Positions 13,746-24,800 of a stretch of 64,000 bases of DNA are shown one piece after another. Every line of letters starts with the position of its first letter. The first letter of the stretch is position 1. The position numbers and the translations under genes are program-made. The stretch covers positions 62,001-126,000 of the IMG/VR virus record IMGVR_UViG_3300031963_000027. One strand, 5' to 3'. This DNA is from a virus. The notes below the pieces were generated by a model, which saw only the letters and a program-made list of their open reading frames with translations, searched no databases and had not been told where the DNA came from.

Positions 13746-14930
13746 ATGACAGATTATAGATACTGTAAACTTATTATGATTACAGATGATAATCATAATA
13801 AGTATTATGAAATGCAGGAAACTAGTGAAAACATACAAATTAAATATGGGCGAGTTGATAGCTCTTGTATTACTATTACTAAGCCTATAAGTCAGTGGAA
13901 TTCTTTAATTAAAAGTAAGTTAAAGAAAGGATATAAAGATGTTACTGATTTAGTTGCTATTGTTAAGGATGACAGTAAACCTAGAACTTTATTGTATAGC
14001 CAAGAATTATATGATATTTTTCTTAAAAAGATGATGGATTATAGAGATGGTCTTGTATCTTCTACTTACAGTGTTAAGGCTAATCAAGTTACTAGAAAGC
14101 AACTAGAACAGGCTCAGTTGTACATTAATGAATTAGCAAAAATAAAGACTGATTATGAATTAACAGAAGAAGATATAAAGAGTATTAATAACTTATTAAT
14201 ACAGTTATATACAGTCATTCCTAGGTATATGAATAAGGTTCAAAACTATTTAATACCTAATATTAGTCTTAATAACTTAGTACAAAAAGAACAAGATAAT
14301 CTAGATGCTATTTCTTCTCAAGTTATAGAAGAGATACAGGAAAATACAGATGAGAAAACTACATATTCTCCAGCAGAGCAGTTAGGTATAAAGATATCTA
14401 AAGTTGATAGTTCACCCACTGAAATTGAATATATCACTAAGCAAATATCCAAAAAGATAAAAGGTTTGTTTGAAGTAGAAATACCAAAACATAAAAATAA
14501 ATACAGATCTTATTTAGAGTCTAATGCACAAAAACAACAAGATAACTCTAAATACTTAATACACGGTACTAGATGTAGTTCTGTTATTCCTATTATTGAG
14601 CAAGGCTTAAAGATTAGGCCTAGCGGCAATTATCATTATTCTGGAAAGGTATATGGAGATGGTAATTACTTCTCAGAAGTAGTTAATAAATCCTTAGGAT
14701 ATACAGGCAATGATAATGATAAGATATTATTAATATATCAAGTATATATTGGTACTCCTTTTATTTATAAAGGATGGTTTAGAGGTAATTCATTTGAACT
14801 AAGCTATGATGAATTAAAGAGTAGAGGTTATGATAGTACCTTTGTAAAGGCTGGCAACGGTCTTTTAAATAGTGAGATTATTGTTTATAAAGAAGAACAA
14901 GCTCACCTTAGATATATAATTTGGCTCTAA
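13746..14930 (+). CDS. WGR-PARP: poly(ADP-ribose) polymerase homologue
   Basis: A 394-residue protein in the order of eukaryotic-type PARPs. It has a WGR domain (about 15-75; KYYEMQETSENIQIKYGRVD and KLKKGYKDVTDL) and a helical regulatory-like region (about 85-170). After a linker rich in Gln and Ser comes a catalytic domain (about 268-394). The triad is intact: H273 in HGTR, Y308 in YGDGNYFSE, and E377 in LLNSEIIVY (PARP1: LLYNEYIVY). A Glu at this place is the hallmark of polymer-forming members. KSLGY and AHLRYIIWL also fit. PARPs attach ADP-ribose from NAD+ to proteins or nucleic acid ends; WGR domains sense DNA breaks. Phage PARPs are rare (I recall one in Aeromonas phage Aeh1). Confidence 0.88.
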   Translation: MTDYRYCKLIMITDDNHNKYYEMQETSENIQIKYGRVDSSCITITKPISQWNSLIKSKLKKGYKDVTDLVAIVKDDSKPRTLLYSQELYDIFLKKMMDYRDGLVSSTYSVKANQVTRKQLEQAQLYINELAKIKTDYELTEEDIKSINNLLIQLYTVIPRYMNKVQNYLIPNISLNNLVQKEQDNLDAISSQVIEEIQENTDEKTTYSPAEQLGIKISKVDSSPTEIEYITKQISKKIKGLFEVEIPKHKNKYRSYLESNAQKQQDNSKYLIHGTRCSSVIPIIEQGLKIRPSGNYHYSGKVYGDGNYFSEVVNKSLGYTGNDNDKILLIYQVYIGTPFIYKGWFRGNSFELSYDELKSRGYDSTFVKAGNGLLNSEIIVYKEEQAHLRYIIWL

Positions 14931-14951
14931 TAAATAACACAGAATAAAACA

Positions 14952-15491
14952 ATGACAGATATTACAGACCTTGCAAGTGACTTAGTACTATCAACAGCAC
15001 ATAGATTAATATATTTTAATCGTCAAACAACTACTAAAGAAATAAAAGAAGAAATTAGAATTAGACATCCTCAAGTTTGGATAACACAAAATATAGTCTC
15101 TGATTTAATGTTGATATTTGAAGGTATGAATATGTTTACCTTTACTGATAATGGAACATATAGAACTTACTATTTAAATATTGAATATTATCTTGAGCAG
15201 ATACAAAATGAAGAGCATAATACTCATGAAGAAATATCTGTGTCTAAGAAGGAAGCTTTAGATATTATTAATACGCTGCAAGCTGGTGACTTTATCAAAG
15301 CAACCTTTACAAAGAAGGATAAGAATAAGAGAGTCTTAAATGGGCAGGTTCATACACCTAATAAAGGTGATGGCTTTTTATTAGTATATGACCAAGATCT
15401 AGCTGAGGATAATATTAGAAACATAGATCTAAGAAGACTTATTAGCTTTAACATTGGTCAAACTGATTATATTATAACTAAAGCTAAATAA
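14952..15491 (+). CDS. Putative winged-helix plus SH3-like barrel protein
   Basis: A 179-residue protein. The N-terminal ~80 residues look like a winged helix (TTKEIKEEIRIRHPQVWITQ). The C-terminal half, DFIKATFTKKDKNKRVLNGQ and RNIDLRRLISFNIG, matches a small phage SH3-like barrel family (TFTKKDGSxRxMxG, YRxINLxxI). Between them is an acidic linker (EQIQNEEHNTHEEIS). A DNA- or RNA-binding regulator is plausible but unproven. It starts 21 bases after the PARP stop. Confidence 0.55.
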   Translation: MTDITDLASDLVLSTAHRLIYFNRQTTTKEIKEEIRIRHPQVWITQNIVSDLMLIFEGMNMFTFTDNGTYRTYYLNIEYYLEQIQNEEHNTHEEISVSKKEALDIINTLQAGDFIKATFTKKDKNKRVLNGQVHTPNKGDGFLLVYDQDLAEDNIRNIDLRRLISFNIGQTDYIITKAK

Positions 15492-15507
15492 ACTCTCATT
15501 TATATGA

Positions 15508-15551
15508 ATATTCTTGTGTTATATTTTTTATATAAATTGACACAAGAATAT
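15508..15551 (+). promoter_or_regulatory. 12-bp inverted repeat abutting a start codon
   Basis: ATATTCTTGTGT (15508-15519) is the exact reverse complement of ACACAAGAATAT (15540-15551), with a 20-base AT-rich loop. The right arm ends 4 bases before the ATG at 15556 and would cover the ribosome site. It may act as a translation-controlling hairpin or a regulator-binding palindrome. TTGACA overlaps the right arm but no well-spaced -10 is visible. Confidence 0.5.
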
Positions 15552-15555
15552 AAAA

Positions 15556-16383
15556 ATGAAGTTAGAAGTATTTGAAAGAAATTTACATGCTAATGCTTCT
15601 ATAAAAGTAATAGAAGCGCCAAAGAGTGTAGAAACTATAAAAATAATAAGTAAGCAAGAACCTTCTTTATTCTTTGAACTAAAGAAACTTATAGGAGTTG
15701 AAGCTTACTCTGATACTAGTTTTTTACTATATGTATTAATATCCTTATATGGGTTTCAAAAGATTACAGAGCTTTATAAGTTTATAGTTAATCTAATAGC
15801 TTTGCCTAAACAAGTGTCAGAGGTTTACAACTTTATAACAAAAGAAGACATTATCCTATTAGATAAAATTGATGATTTAATGCATCAACTAATGGGTGTT
15901 ACTGGAGCAGATAGAATAGCTATAGCTAAGATTCATAATGGTACATATGATGTCACTGGAAGTCATCAAATGAAGTTTAGTATCATATATGAAATAACTA
16001 ATAGACTCTCTCCTATTAGACATAACACTCAGAACATTCCTCTTGATTATATAAAAGAAGAAATTGTTTTAGGCTCTTGGTTAACCTTTGAAAGATATGA
16101 AAGAAGCTCTTTAGACTCTTTATGTGATCTTTACTTAGATAAGATTGGCATTAAGGCTAAAGATTATAAACTATTAGCTATTAATAAAGTTATATATGGA
16201 ATATTAGATATTCATTATATTGAGCTACCTGATGTGGACTTTACTCAGAATAAACAACTAGAAAGAAGAGTCGTTAAAATTACAAAAGAGATTGAAGAGT
16301 GTTTAGAAAGTATATTACTAAAAAGAAATTGGGCACAAAAACTATTTAGTAAGACTTTTAAAATAAATCCTTTATTTAGATAA
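15556..16383 (+). CDS. Membrane-anchored GAF-like protein
   Basis: A 275-residue protein. A hydrophobic stretch near residues 57-85 (SFLLYVLISLYGFQKI) is a probable membrane or amphipathic anchor. It is followed by a helix and a GAF-like domain: GADRIAIAKIHNGTYDVTG, KFSIIYEITNRLSPIRHNTQ, PLDYIKEEIVLGSW. The pattern GADRxxIxxxHNG...G....K.S..YE is common in phage membrane proteins annotated as GAF-like. The C-terminus is basic (KRNWAQKLFSKTFK). It may be a membrane-bound sensor or lysis-associated protein. It is the last + strand gene, and a hairpin masks its start. Confidence 0.65.
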   Translation: MKLEVFERNLHANASIKVIEAPKSVETIKIISKQEPSLFFELKKLIGVEAYSDTSFLLYVLISLYGFQKITELYKFIVNLIALPKQVSEVYNFITKEDIILLDKIDDLMHQLMGVTGADRIAIAKIHNGTYDVTGSHQMKFSIIYEITNRLSPIRHNTQNIPLDYIKEEIVLGSWLTFERYERSSLDSLCDLYLDKIGIKAKDYKLLAINKVIYGILDIHYIELPDVDFTQNKQLERRVVKITKEIEECLESILLKRNWAQKLFSKTFKINPLFR

Positions 16384-16386
16384 ATT

Positions 16387-16424
16387 AAAAGAAGCTGTTG
16401 GTTTAATCATCAACAGCTTCTTTT
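16387..16424. terminator. Bidirectional terminator between converging arms
   Basis: AAAAGAAGCTGTTG (16387-16400) is perfectly complementary to CAACAGCTTCTTTT (16411-16424) with a 10-base loop. A runs on the left and T runs on the right let it stop transcripts from both strands. It lies where the + strand arm (stop 16383) meets the - strand arm and forms the last codons of gene 16403. Confidence 0.88.
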
Positions 16425-17182
16425 AATTCTTCTCTATGTGTTTTTATTGTTTGTTTGTCTACTTGATGTAGGACTGGTTGAGATATTCCTCCTAATAATA
16501 AAGCATCCCATAAAGAACTCTTCATCTTTATTATTGTTATTAAATCTCTAGCTACTATTGGATTATAAGCTCCAATAGTATTAACTATATCAGCTATAAG
16601 TGTTCTCATAGACTGCGCTCTTATTTGTGTTGAAACAAACTTATCTGCTGTTTCAGTTAACTGTCTCATCTCTTTGAAGAGTTCAATTAATACTTGTTCT
16701 TTTGTAGTAGATTTATTTTTAAAAGCTTTATTACCAACTAAGGAAATATCATCTAATAAAGTAGATAACTTTTCATATAAGTCTTGATATCTGGAACTTG
16801 CATCAAAGATTGATCCAATTTTATTCTCATTTGGTTTTACATATAAACTGTTAGTTTCTTTATATGTAGTCAACCACTTATCTATATCTTCTGGTGTTAT
16901 TGTCATTCCAGCTAATGTAGATAAAGAATTAGCCATACTTGCTACTGTCTGTCCTGCTTGATAAAACTGAATTAAATAACTGGCCAAACCAGCTTGATCA
17001 ATTACATTAGTAGGAATAATATTAGGCATGTCTAATTTATTTGATTCTTTTAAATTATCTTCTAAATAATCTATGTCTGCTAATATTAGTTGATAAGCTT
17101 CTTCTCCAATTCTCTCATCAATAGTTAGTTGATCTCTTAAATCTTGCTTAATCTTTTTAACAAATAAATGAGCATCAATCAT
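16403..17182 (-). CDS. Hypothetical protein, 259 residues, helical
   Basis: Unrecognised. It is almost wholly helical, with no membrane segment. SMANSLSTLAGMTITPEDIDKW looks like a short helix-turn-helix and LIADIVNTIGAYNPIVARDL is an amphipathic segment. It is the last gene of the - strand arm; its 3' end forms the bidirectional terminator. It touches the upstream gene by one base, so the two small genes may work together, for example as DNA-binding packaging or regulatory proteins. No signature proves this. Confidence 0.55.
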   Translation of the reverse strand: MIDAHLFVKKIKQDLRDQLTIDERIGEEAYQLILADIDYLEDNLKESNKLDMPNIIPTNVIDQAGLASYLIQFYQAGQTVASMANSLSTLAGMTITPEDIDKWLTTYKETNSLYVKPNENKIGSIFDASSRYQDLYEKLSTLLDDISLVGNKAFKNKSTTKEQVLIELFKEMRQLTETADKFVSTQIRAQSMRTLIADIVNTIGAYNPIVARDLITIIKMKSSLWDALLLGGISQPVLHQVDKQTIKTHREELKEAVDD

Positions 17183-17580
17183 TATTCAAGACCTTTTTCC
17201 ATTCTAATTCTTATGTCTATTGGTTCTAAAATAGTGTCAAAGTCTTCTAGATTTACATACCTTGCAATTAGATATTGCATTATTTGATCTACTGCTTTGT
17301 CTGCTCTTCTTTTAACAGTAGAACTGTTTAAGAATTGAGAGTCTGCTATTGCTTGTCTACTTCTATCGCTAGTTGTTAGATACATTAGAATTTTATAATT
17401 CTCTGGATTTATACTTGCCATCCATTTTTTAGCGGAGTTTACCTGATTCCAACTAAATTCATGTATTAAAATTCTTCCTTCTTCTTCAAACTTATATAAA
17501 AAAGGCATCTTCCACGGATACTCCTTTTTTAAATAATTAAAAAGCTTGATTCTTCCTGAGTGCGGCTGAGCCATTTTCAT
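17182..17580 (-). CDS. Helix-turn-helix protein
   Basis: A 132-residue protein. RQAIADSQFLNSSTVKRRAD (about residues 74-93) reads as a helix-turn-helix of the sigma-4 or LuxR-like type. The N-terminus is basic and aromatic (KLFNYLKKEYPWKMPFLYKF). It could be a transcription regulator or a small-terminase-like DNA binder; TerL and the nuclease lie upstream. ATG 17580 and ATG 17574 are both possible starts. A 21-bp palindrome lies 51 bases upstream. Confidence 0.55.
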   Translation of the reverse strand: MKMAQPHSGRIKLFNYLKKEYPWKMPFLYKFEEEGRILIHEFSWNQVNSAKKWMASINPENYKILMYLTTSDRSRQAIADSQFLNSSTVKRRADKAVDQIMQYLIARYVNLEDFDTILEPIDIRIRMEKGLE

Positions 17581-17630
17581 GTTTCCTTTATGTTTATGTT
17601 TTAAAATCTTTGACTTATTTATATATAAAT

Positions 17631-17680
17631 AATATAAATGCCTATATAGTAAATGATTATACTATATAGGCATTTATATT
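17631..17680. repeat. Perfect 21-bp inverted repeat
   Basis: The left arm, 17631-17651, is an exact reverse complement of the right arm, 17660-17680, with an 8-base loop. The core is AATGCCTATATAGTA. It lies between the nuclease gene and gene 17182. On the - strand it could end the nuclease transcript, but no long U tract follows. TATAAT is formed across the loop, so it could be an operator or promoter palindrome. Confidence 0.75.
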
Positions 17681-17700
17681 GCAACTAATTATGTGTTAGA

Positions 17701-18759
17701 TTAAATTAACTTAGCTGCTATTTCAGGATGACATAAAGCTAAAAAAGCACAAGGCCTATGAAACTGATCTAAGCATGGAGAAGAGTTAGTCATTTGTTTA
17801 TTTGGAATTTTCTTCTCATACTTTTCTGCAATTATATCTTTATGCACAGAGGTTAGTTGAGATATTGCTTGCTCTCTAAATGTAGGAACCATCTCAGATA
17901 AGATTAGTTTATTACTTCTAAGATTATAAACTCCAATATACTTTGGCTGTTCTCCTGTTAATTCTTCATATGCGTGACTATACATTAATAGTTGATCATT
18001 GTAAGCTATATCAACTTCTTGATAGTCTTGTGCGCCACTCTTATAATCTATAATAGCAATTTGTCCATCTTGCAACTCTGCTACCAAGTCTATATAAGCT
18101 TCTAGTATTGGCCCATCTTTTCCAGTATTAGGAGTAATAATTACATTTGTTTCTGGTGAAAATGCTAACTCAACTCCTAGTATTTTCTTAATTCTAGGAT
18201 CTAGATTAAACTTATTAGCAACCTTTATTACTGTGAGAACTAAGTCAAAAAAGTCTATGTTTTCCCATCTACCATCAACTGATCTAATATATCTATTTAT
18301 ATTATCTTGTAAATCTGATAGTTTTAATTTGGCTATTTCTTTTTTCCAAGCGGCTGTCATTTCAGGTGCTTGTGCTACTGTTCCATCACCCTTTCTAATT
18401 GGGAAATTACCTGTATAGCCTTCTGAAGCTCTTTCATATAATTCTTTTATTATGTTGTAATAAGCTTCTACTTGTTTAATTTGTTCTGTTAAATCATGTA
18501 CAAATACTTTACTTAATACTTCATTGGTTGAAGAAAGTATAGTTGAATCAGATAGGGTGCAAGGAGGATTATCTATGCCAATAAAAGGAGAATAGTTATC
18601 TTCTAATATCTGGTGTAATGAACTGCCAATTAGTGTGGCTTTAGATAAACTATTATCTCTTAGTTTATCTACATATTTATATTTAAATAAGGTAGAACAT
18701 ACATGATATGTTCTAAGGCGGCTTACTGAATAAGTGGCAGATCTTGTAGTGTCAGACAT
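17701..18759 (-). CDS. Cas4/RecB-like PD-(D/E)XK nuclease with Fe-S cysteines
   Basis: A 352-residue protein. The N-terminal SVSRLRTYHVCSTLFKYKYV contains C21. GSSLHQILEDNY holds the family His (49). The active site is YIDLVAELQDGQIAIIDYKS (motif II D, motif III DYK). A C-terminal Cys triplet, C329, C337 and C343 (PCLDQFHRPCAFLALC), matches the one-plus-three cysteine Fe-S staple of AddB and Cas4 nucleases. Phage members act in recombination or DNA end processing. It is coded in the packaging region, downstream of the giant protein. Confidence 0.82.
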   Translation of the reverse strand: MSDTTRSATYSVSRLRTYHVCSTLFKYKYVDKLRDNSLSKATLIGSSLHQILEDNYSPFIGIDNPPCTLSDSTILSSTNEVLSKVFVHDLTEQIKQVEAYYNIIKELYERASEGYTGNFPIRKGDGTVAQAPEMTAAWKKEIAKLKLSDLQDNINRYIRSVDGRWENIDFFDLVLTVIKVANKFNLDPRIKKILGVELAFSPETNVIITPNTGKDGPILEAYIDLVAELQDGQIAIIDYKSGAQDYQEVDIAYNDQLLMYSHAYEELTGEQPKYIGVYNLRSNKLILSEMVPTFREQAISQLTSVHKDIIAEKYEKKIPNKQMTNSSPCLDQFHRPCAFLALCHPEIAAKLI

Positions 18760-18802
18760 TATTTGTGTTGTTTGGTTTATTTGAATATATTATAACATAT
18801 AT

Positions 18803-21800
18803 TTAGGTATTAATAATTCCATCAATAACTTTAGTTCCTCTCTTTATATTGAACTGTTGTAATGCAATTTGTTCACTATCTCTAGAACTTGTTTGTGTAA
18901 ATTCTAAGGTTGTTTGACCTTTATCTGTTTTTCCTTTAGTAACCTTTGTTGCTGCTTGAATGTTTGGTGTTCCATCATTTATAAGTTGAATGTGTGGATT
19001 AGGTACTATATGACTTCCAACTACATTTAATGCTAAGTTTTTCTTAGTATTAATCTCATTAACATCATTAGCCATTTGACCCATCTTAGTACTAACCTCT
19101 CCTAACTTAACAATTGCTTCTCTTGTTATAGCGTTTATCTCTGTTGATCCTATAATAGGAGCAGAGGTTATCTTTCTATTTTCAAGTTCTACAACTCTAT
19201 TGATCTGACCTTCCCATGCTTGTATTTGTAATCTTTCTGTAACAGACATATATTTAGATACTAATGCATGATTTAACTTGTCATCCATTCTTGTGTTCCA
19301 AAATTGTTTACCTGTTACTAGTTGATTATAAGCTTTACCTCTAATAGCAAATGCAAAGTCCTGAGATGGATCAACAGATCCTGGTCCATATCCTTCAGCA
19401 GTAGCAGCATATCCAGTCATAGGAGCATCAAAAGATGTAACAAATCTACCAGCAGTCTTTCTGCCAGTTGGATCATCTAAGGTGTCTATTTGTGCCATCC
19501 ATTCTTGTTTCATTGCATCATTTACTGTGCCTTGAAATAGAGGATTTCTATAGTCTTTATCCCTATACTTTGTATCATTATATATTTGATTGGCAGGTTT
19601 AAATAGATAAGATCCTGGCGCTCCAAACATCTGTGTTGGTAAGTTACTAAGATTAGATGCAAAGTCATCTGCTGTCTCAGGACTGTTAAGTATCCAAACA
19701 ATTTGTACTGCAGTTAATACTAAAGAAGCAACTAAACCCCAAGGTCCTGCTGCTACTCCAGAAATAGCTTTTAATCCAGCTCCTGCAAATTTTGCACCAG
19801 TTACTAATCCTTTAATTGCCATTCCTTGTGCTGTCTTTTGTATTGCAGCGTTTCTTATTGCTGTACTAGCACTCTGTATAAGACCTACCTTAGCAACTTG
19901 TTCTGTTATCTTAGAAGTGATAGTCTTTGCAACTATAGTTTGTCCAATCTTATTGGCTATAAATGGAGTTACTAATGTACTACTTAAAGAATCTAATGCC
20001 TGTAAACTAGCACCTTCTAATCTGTTATTCTTAGAGTCTAATGAGTGTCCTAAACCAACTCCAAATATTAAAGCACCAATAGCTGCAACTCCCGCATTAA
20101 TTAGATTGCCTGTCTTTAAGTAGTTAAGAGTTCCTCCAATACCTAAAGCTAAACCTCCAACAATGTTTATAACTCCACTTTGGTTTTGAATATTTCTTAT
20201 TACTTGTCTTCCTCCTTGATAAAAGTCATCCATCTTAGAAGTAATATATCCACCCAACTCAGGACTTAAAGAAGATAGGGATGATCCAGCTAAGTCAAAT
20301 ACACTTCTACCAGCTAAGGTTAAACCAGCTAATCCTATAGAAACTCCCCAAGTTTTACTTGCTTTGAATAATGCTATAGATGATGCAGCTAAAGTAATAC
20401 CTACAGCACCAGCAGTAATTCTTCCTCCAGTTCCATTATTCTTAAATAGTAAATCATAGCCAAAGAAACCAGCAGCTAGTCCTCCTATTCCAGGAATAAT
20501 ACTCTTCTGAATTGACTGATTCATTAATAATGTACCAAAGAATAAAGCCCCCCATATATTGTCAAAGCTTTCTTTGGCCATTTCTTCTCTGGCCATTTCT
20601 TTTTCTCTTTCTCCTGTTTTACTAGAAGCTACACTAGCTGCAGCTCTAAATGTTAATAAGTTAGTACTAACAAACATAGCCATTTGATAGCCATTCATTA
20701 GTACTGTTCCCATTCTAGATAAACCCTCTAGAAATGTTAAACCTGCAGTAGTCTGTAATGCTTTAGGTGGCACTCCTACTGGCATACTTCCCTGAAGTCC
20801 AGATCTAGTATTTTGTTTTATATCAAGTTCAATAGCTTTTGCAACTTCTTCTTGTAACTCTTTAGTGGGGACATTAAACATACCTCCACCATATTTTCTT
20901 ACATTGTCTAATACTTCTTTAGATGCATCTGTTGCTTCTAAAGTCATTCTGGTTATTAGATCTCTGTTAGTTCCTCCACTAACTATATTTAATAATCTAT
21001 CAAAGACAGCAGTTAAACCAGTTCTCTTTGTTGAAATGATTGTGGTTAATCTATCTTTAATCTGTTCTCTAAGATGTAACTTGTTATTAAATCTTTGATC
21101 TACTGATACTTTATTAACATAATCTTCATCAATTATTGCTGTGCTGTTTAACTCCCTTCTAACAGAATTAGTATAAATATTGTCTGCATCTTGTATAAAA
21201 GCTGCTTTAATTCTTTCATCAATAACATCATAGTAACTATCAATAACAATATCAAATTTGGCAGCATATACTTCTGTCATAAGATCAATAGAATGTCTCA
21301 TATTAGGGCTTCTATCTTTGCCAAATATATTGAAACCTCCTCCAAATTTTCCTGCCGCTTTAGATATGAATTTATCAGCTTTAGCTTCTAATAAATCATC
21401 ATAAGTAAAGCCTTTATAATATTTATCTACAAAGTCTGCTTTAGCTATAGGAGTTTTAGATTCAGCATTATAAGCATCATATTGACCCTCTAAATAAGCA
21501 TCAAGAACTTGCTTATTAGTATAATCATCTAATAAGTGTTCTGTTATTTTATGTGTTGTATGATTATAAGTTATAGTTTCATCTAGGGTTTCTGAGAACA
21601 TTACAGATTTAAATTCTCTAGCATGAGTTCTAGCTATTCTGTCATCTCTAGTAGATAATCTAGTTGTTTGACTTGGTGCTGATCTAGTTTCTAACTCATC
21701 ATAAAAGTCATTTAATCTTGTTATTTGTTGAGTGTGTGCTTGTCCATAGTTCTTTGAATAGTCTCTATAAGCACTATCAAACTTCATAGATAAAGCTCCA

Positions 21801-24800
21801 CTTAATTCATTGATTTGACTTGTATATTTCTTAGCTTGATGATCTGTTAAGCCTTCAGCTATTGCAAATACAACTTGTGTTCTTCTTAGTAATAAGAATT
21901 TACCTGCCGCCGCTTTTAATTCTTCTGCTTCATATAAATGTTTAGAGAACCACTTTCCTTCATCAAAGTACTTATGTTGTTGTTCCCATAATAATGTATT
22001 GTCTTTTGTTACTTGACCTTGACTGGCTTTAGTGGCAGCAACAACTGATATAGCAGCAGTAACTAAACCAAGAGAACCTATTCCAACTGCCATTATAGGC
22101 AGCCACATAAATGGTGGAAGAGCTTGAGTTAATCCTTGCAATGAAGATGTGTCTCTAACTTTTGTTAGAAATTCTCCAGCTCTTTCAAAGAAGCTTTTAT
22201 TTGAATCATATTGATTTGCTGTTGATTGAATTGCAATTCCTTGCATCTCCATAAAAGCATTTTCATTATCACTGTCTTGTATAGACATTTTAGCTGCTAT
22301 AAAAGGATTAGAGTTAGATGCTAAACCACCTATTTGTTTTACAGTTATTTCACCTCCCATAAAGAAATTTTGATTTATCTCTCCTAATCCAGTCTGACTT
22401 CCATTGCTTGATATATCTTTTAATGCTTTATAGAACTTACCTTGCATATCTGGTGAAGCTATGTTCATATTATTCATTAAGGTATATAAAGCTATGTTTA
22501 CATTAGTACCATAAGATAATGCTTGTAGTCTCTTATATCTTTGGTTGAGAGACATTGCTAAAGCTTTATTAGTAGTCATAGCTTCTAATGTATATTTATT
22601 AGGAGATGTAAACTTAATTCTATCTTTACCTGATCTTGTTGGTTGGCTATATACAGCAGTAATAATGTTAGAAGCAAACTGTCTTAGTTGTGCTTGATTG
22701 TGTCCAGCAGCATCATCAATTCCTCTTAAATTAGCAATAATATTCTGTGCTAAGAAACCTTTCTTAGCTAATTCTTGTAGTCCAAATACAGATGACATAC
22801 TATACATTGCAGATGAGAAATCTTGTGATGCTGATTGTATTTGGAAATAGTCTCTAAGTCTTACATCACTATCATCTGGTCTTATTGTTATACCACCAAC
22901 AGCCACACCAATAAAGGTATTTGGTGAATTTACAATTATTAAATTACTCAATTGTTTTAGTGAGTTGTTTATTGCTCCTTTAGTTGTACTGTCTGGATTT
23001 ATTAAGAATTCACCTTTACTATTATGTAAATTAGGTCCTACTAAACCTTTAGCAATGTCATAAGAATGGGCTCTATCATACTTTGTTTGTAGTTTAACAA
23101 AGTCTACTACACCTTTTCTAAAGTTTGCCCAAGGTGTGTTGCTGTCTTCATCTGCTCCTATTAAAGCATCTTGAAAGTCCTTATAACCCATGCCTTGAGA
23201 TGCCCAATTTAAGCCATGAAATGTTAGTCCAAGTAAGGCTGTAGTTCCGCCTAATCTAGCCCATCTTTCTATATGAACTCTATTACTAGCAGATCTATTT
23301 ATACTCATTCCTTTTAACACTGCTGAGGCTGGTTGATTGTTAGCAGGATTACTAAACTTATCTAACTCAGCTAATACTGCTGAAGCTTGGTTATTCTTTA
23401 TAATTGAGTTTAAGTCTGTACCAGCACTTATATCTAAGGACTGTAAACCTTTATAGACATTATTAGATCTATTACTTGTTATTTGTTTAATGTTTGAATA
23501 TGGATCACTTACATTAAAAGCATTTTTGAATATCTTTCCTTGTGCATCTTCTACTGCTTGAATAATAGGAGAGTTGCCCATTCCTTCTTCTATTATTATT
23601 TGTACTTCTCTTGCTTCCATGTTTAACTTATATGTTTCATACTTTAAGCTTAGAGATTGTATAAAGCCAATATTCTTCTTTCCTATTGGCACTTGTTGTA
23701 GTCTTTCTACAACAGTTAATCTATTCCTAAATCTCTCAACAATTTGTTCAGGATTAATATCTGCAAAGATTAAACTCTTAGGATTAAAGGATGTAACTCC
23801 TGCTGTTAATGCGAATAAGGTTGCACCAAAAGCAACAGTTGTCATTCTTCTTGTATTGTCATATTTATCTTCTGTTTGTTTTGTTAAATCTCCAAATGCT
23901 ATTTCTGGATTTACTTTGCCTGATGTTGGATCTGTTATAAAATGATTCCACAAAGCTCCAACAGCTAGTAAGCCTAATCCTTTTCCTACTTTATTTTCTA
24001 ATGTTCCTGTTTGGAATACAGCACTTTGTTTTACAAAGCCTCCAAACTTGCCTAATGTATTTCTATATAAACCTTTAAGACTGTTATTAGAATACATCCA
24101 AGCAACTAAAGGATCTATCTTTGTTTTGTCAAATCTTGCACTTGTAATATTTAATTCTGACTCTAACATTGCTAGTCTTCTAGAGGCTGCTATTGTACCT
24201 TTAGCATAACTAATACCTCCTATAAGAGCAGCTCCTGCCATAATAGAAGCACCTCTTAAAGCAAAGTTTCCATCTTTATCTTCTTTCTTATTTGTAAAAG
24301 GTTGAGATAATGTATTAATAACACTATATAAGTGATTACCAATAGCACCTCCCATAAAGGCACTAAATACAACAGGCACAAATGATGTTGATCTTAATCT
24401 TAAGCCTGGCATCCTAAAGTCACCAGTTGTTAGATTAAGAGACTGAGCAGCTATATAGAAAGGCAATGTAGCAATCCCTAAGAACTTATCTCTGGCAGCC
24501 CTTGTTGATTGTGTTATTAAAGATTCAGTGGCAACAACAGTTCCAGTTGATTTAAGTATTTGATGGTTTCTTCCCCATATTCTATTCCTTACTAAGGTGT
24601 TAGATACTCCTATACCAACTCCACTCCATAAGGCTACTTGGCTATAGATGTTATAATAATCTTGTAAGCTTAAGGAGTCCTTATTCCCTTCATTAAGTAT
24701 TAGACCAGTTCCTAGATAACCAGTTTTAATGGTTACATTATCAGCACTCTTAGCATTCATTGCAAATGCAATTGGAAAGCTTACATTAATAGGTGCTACT

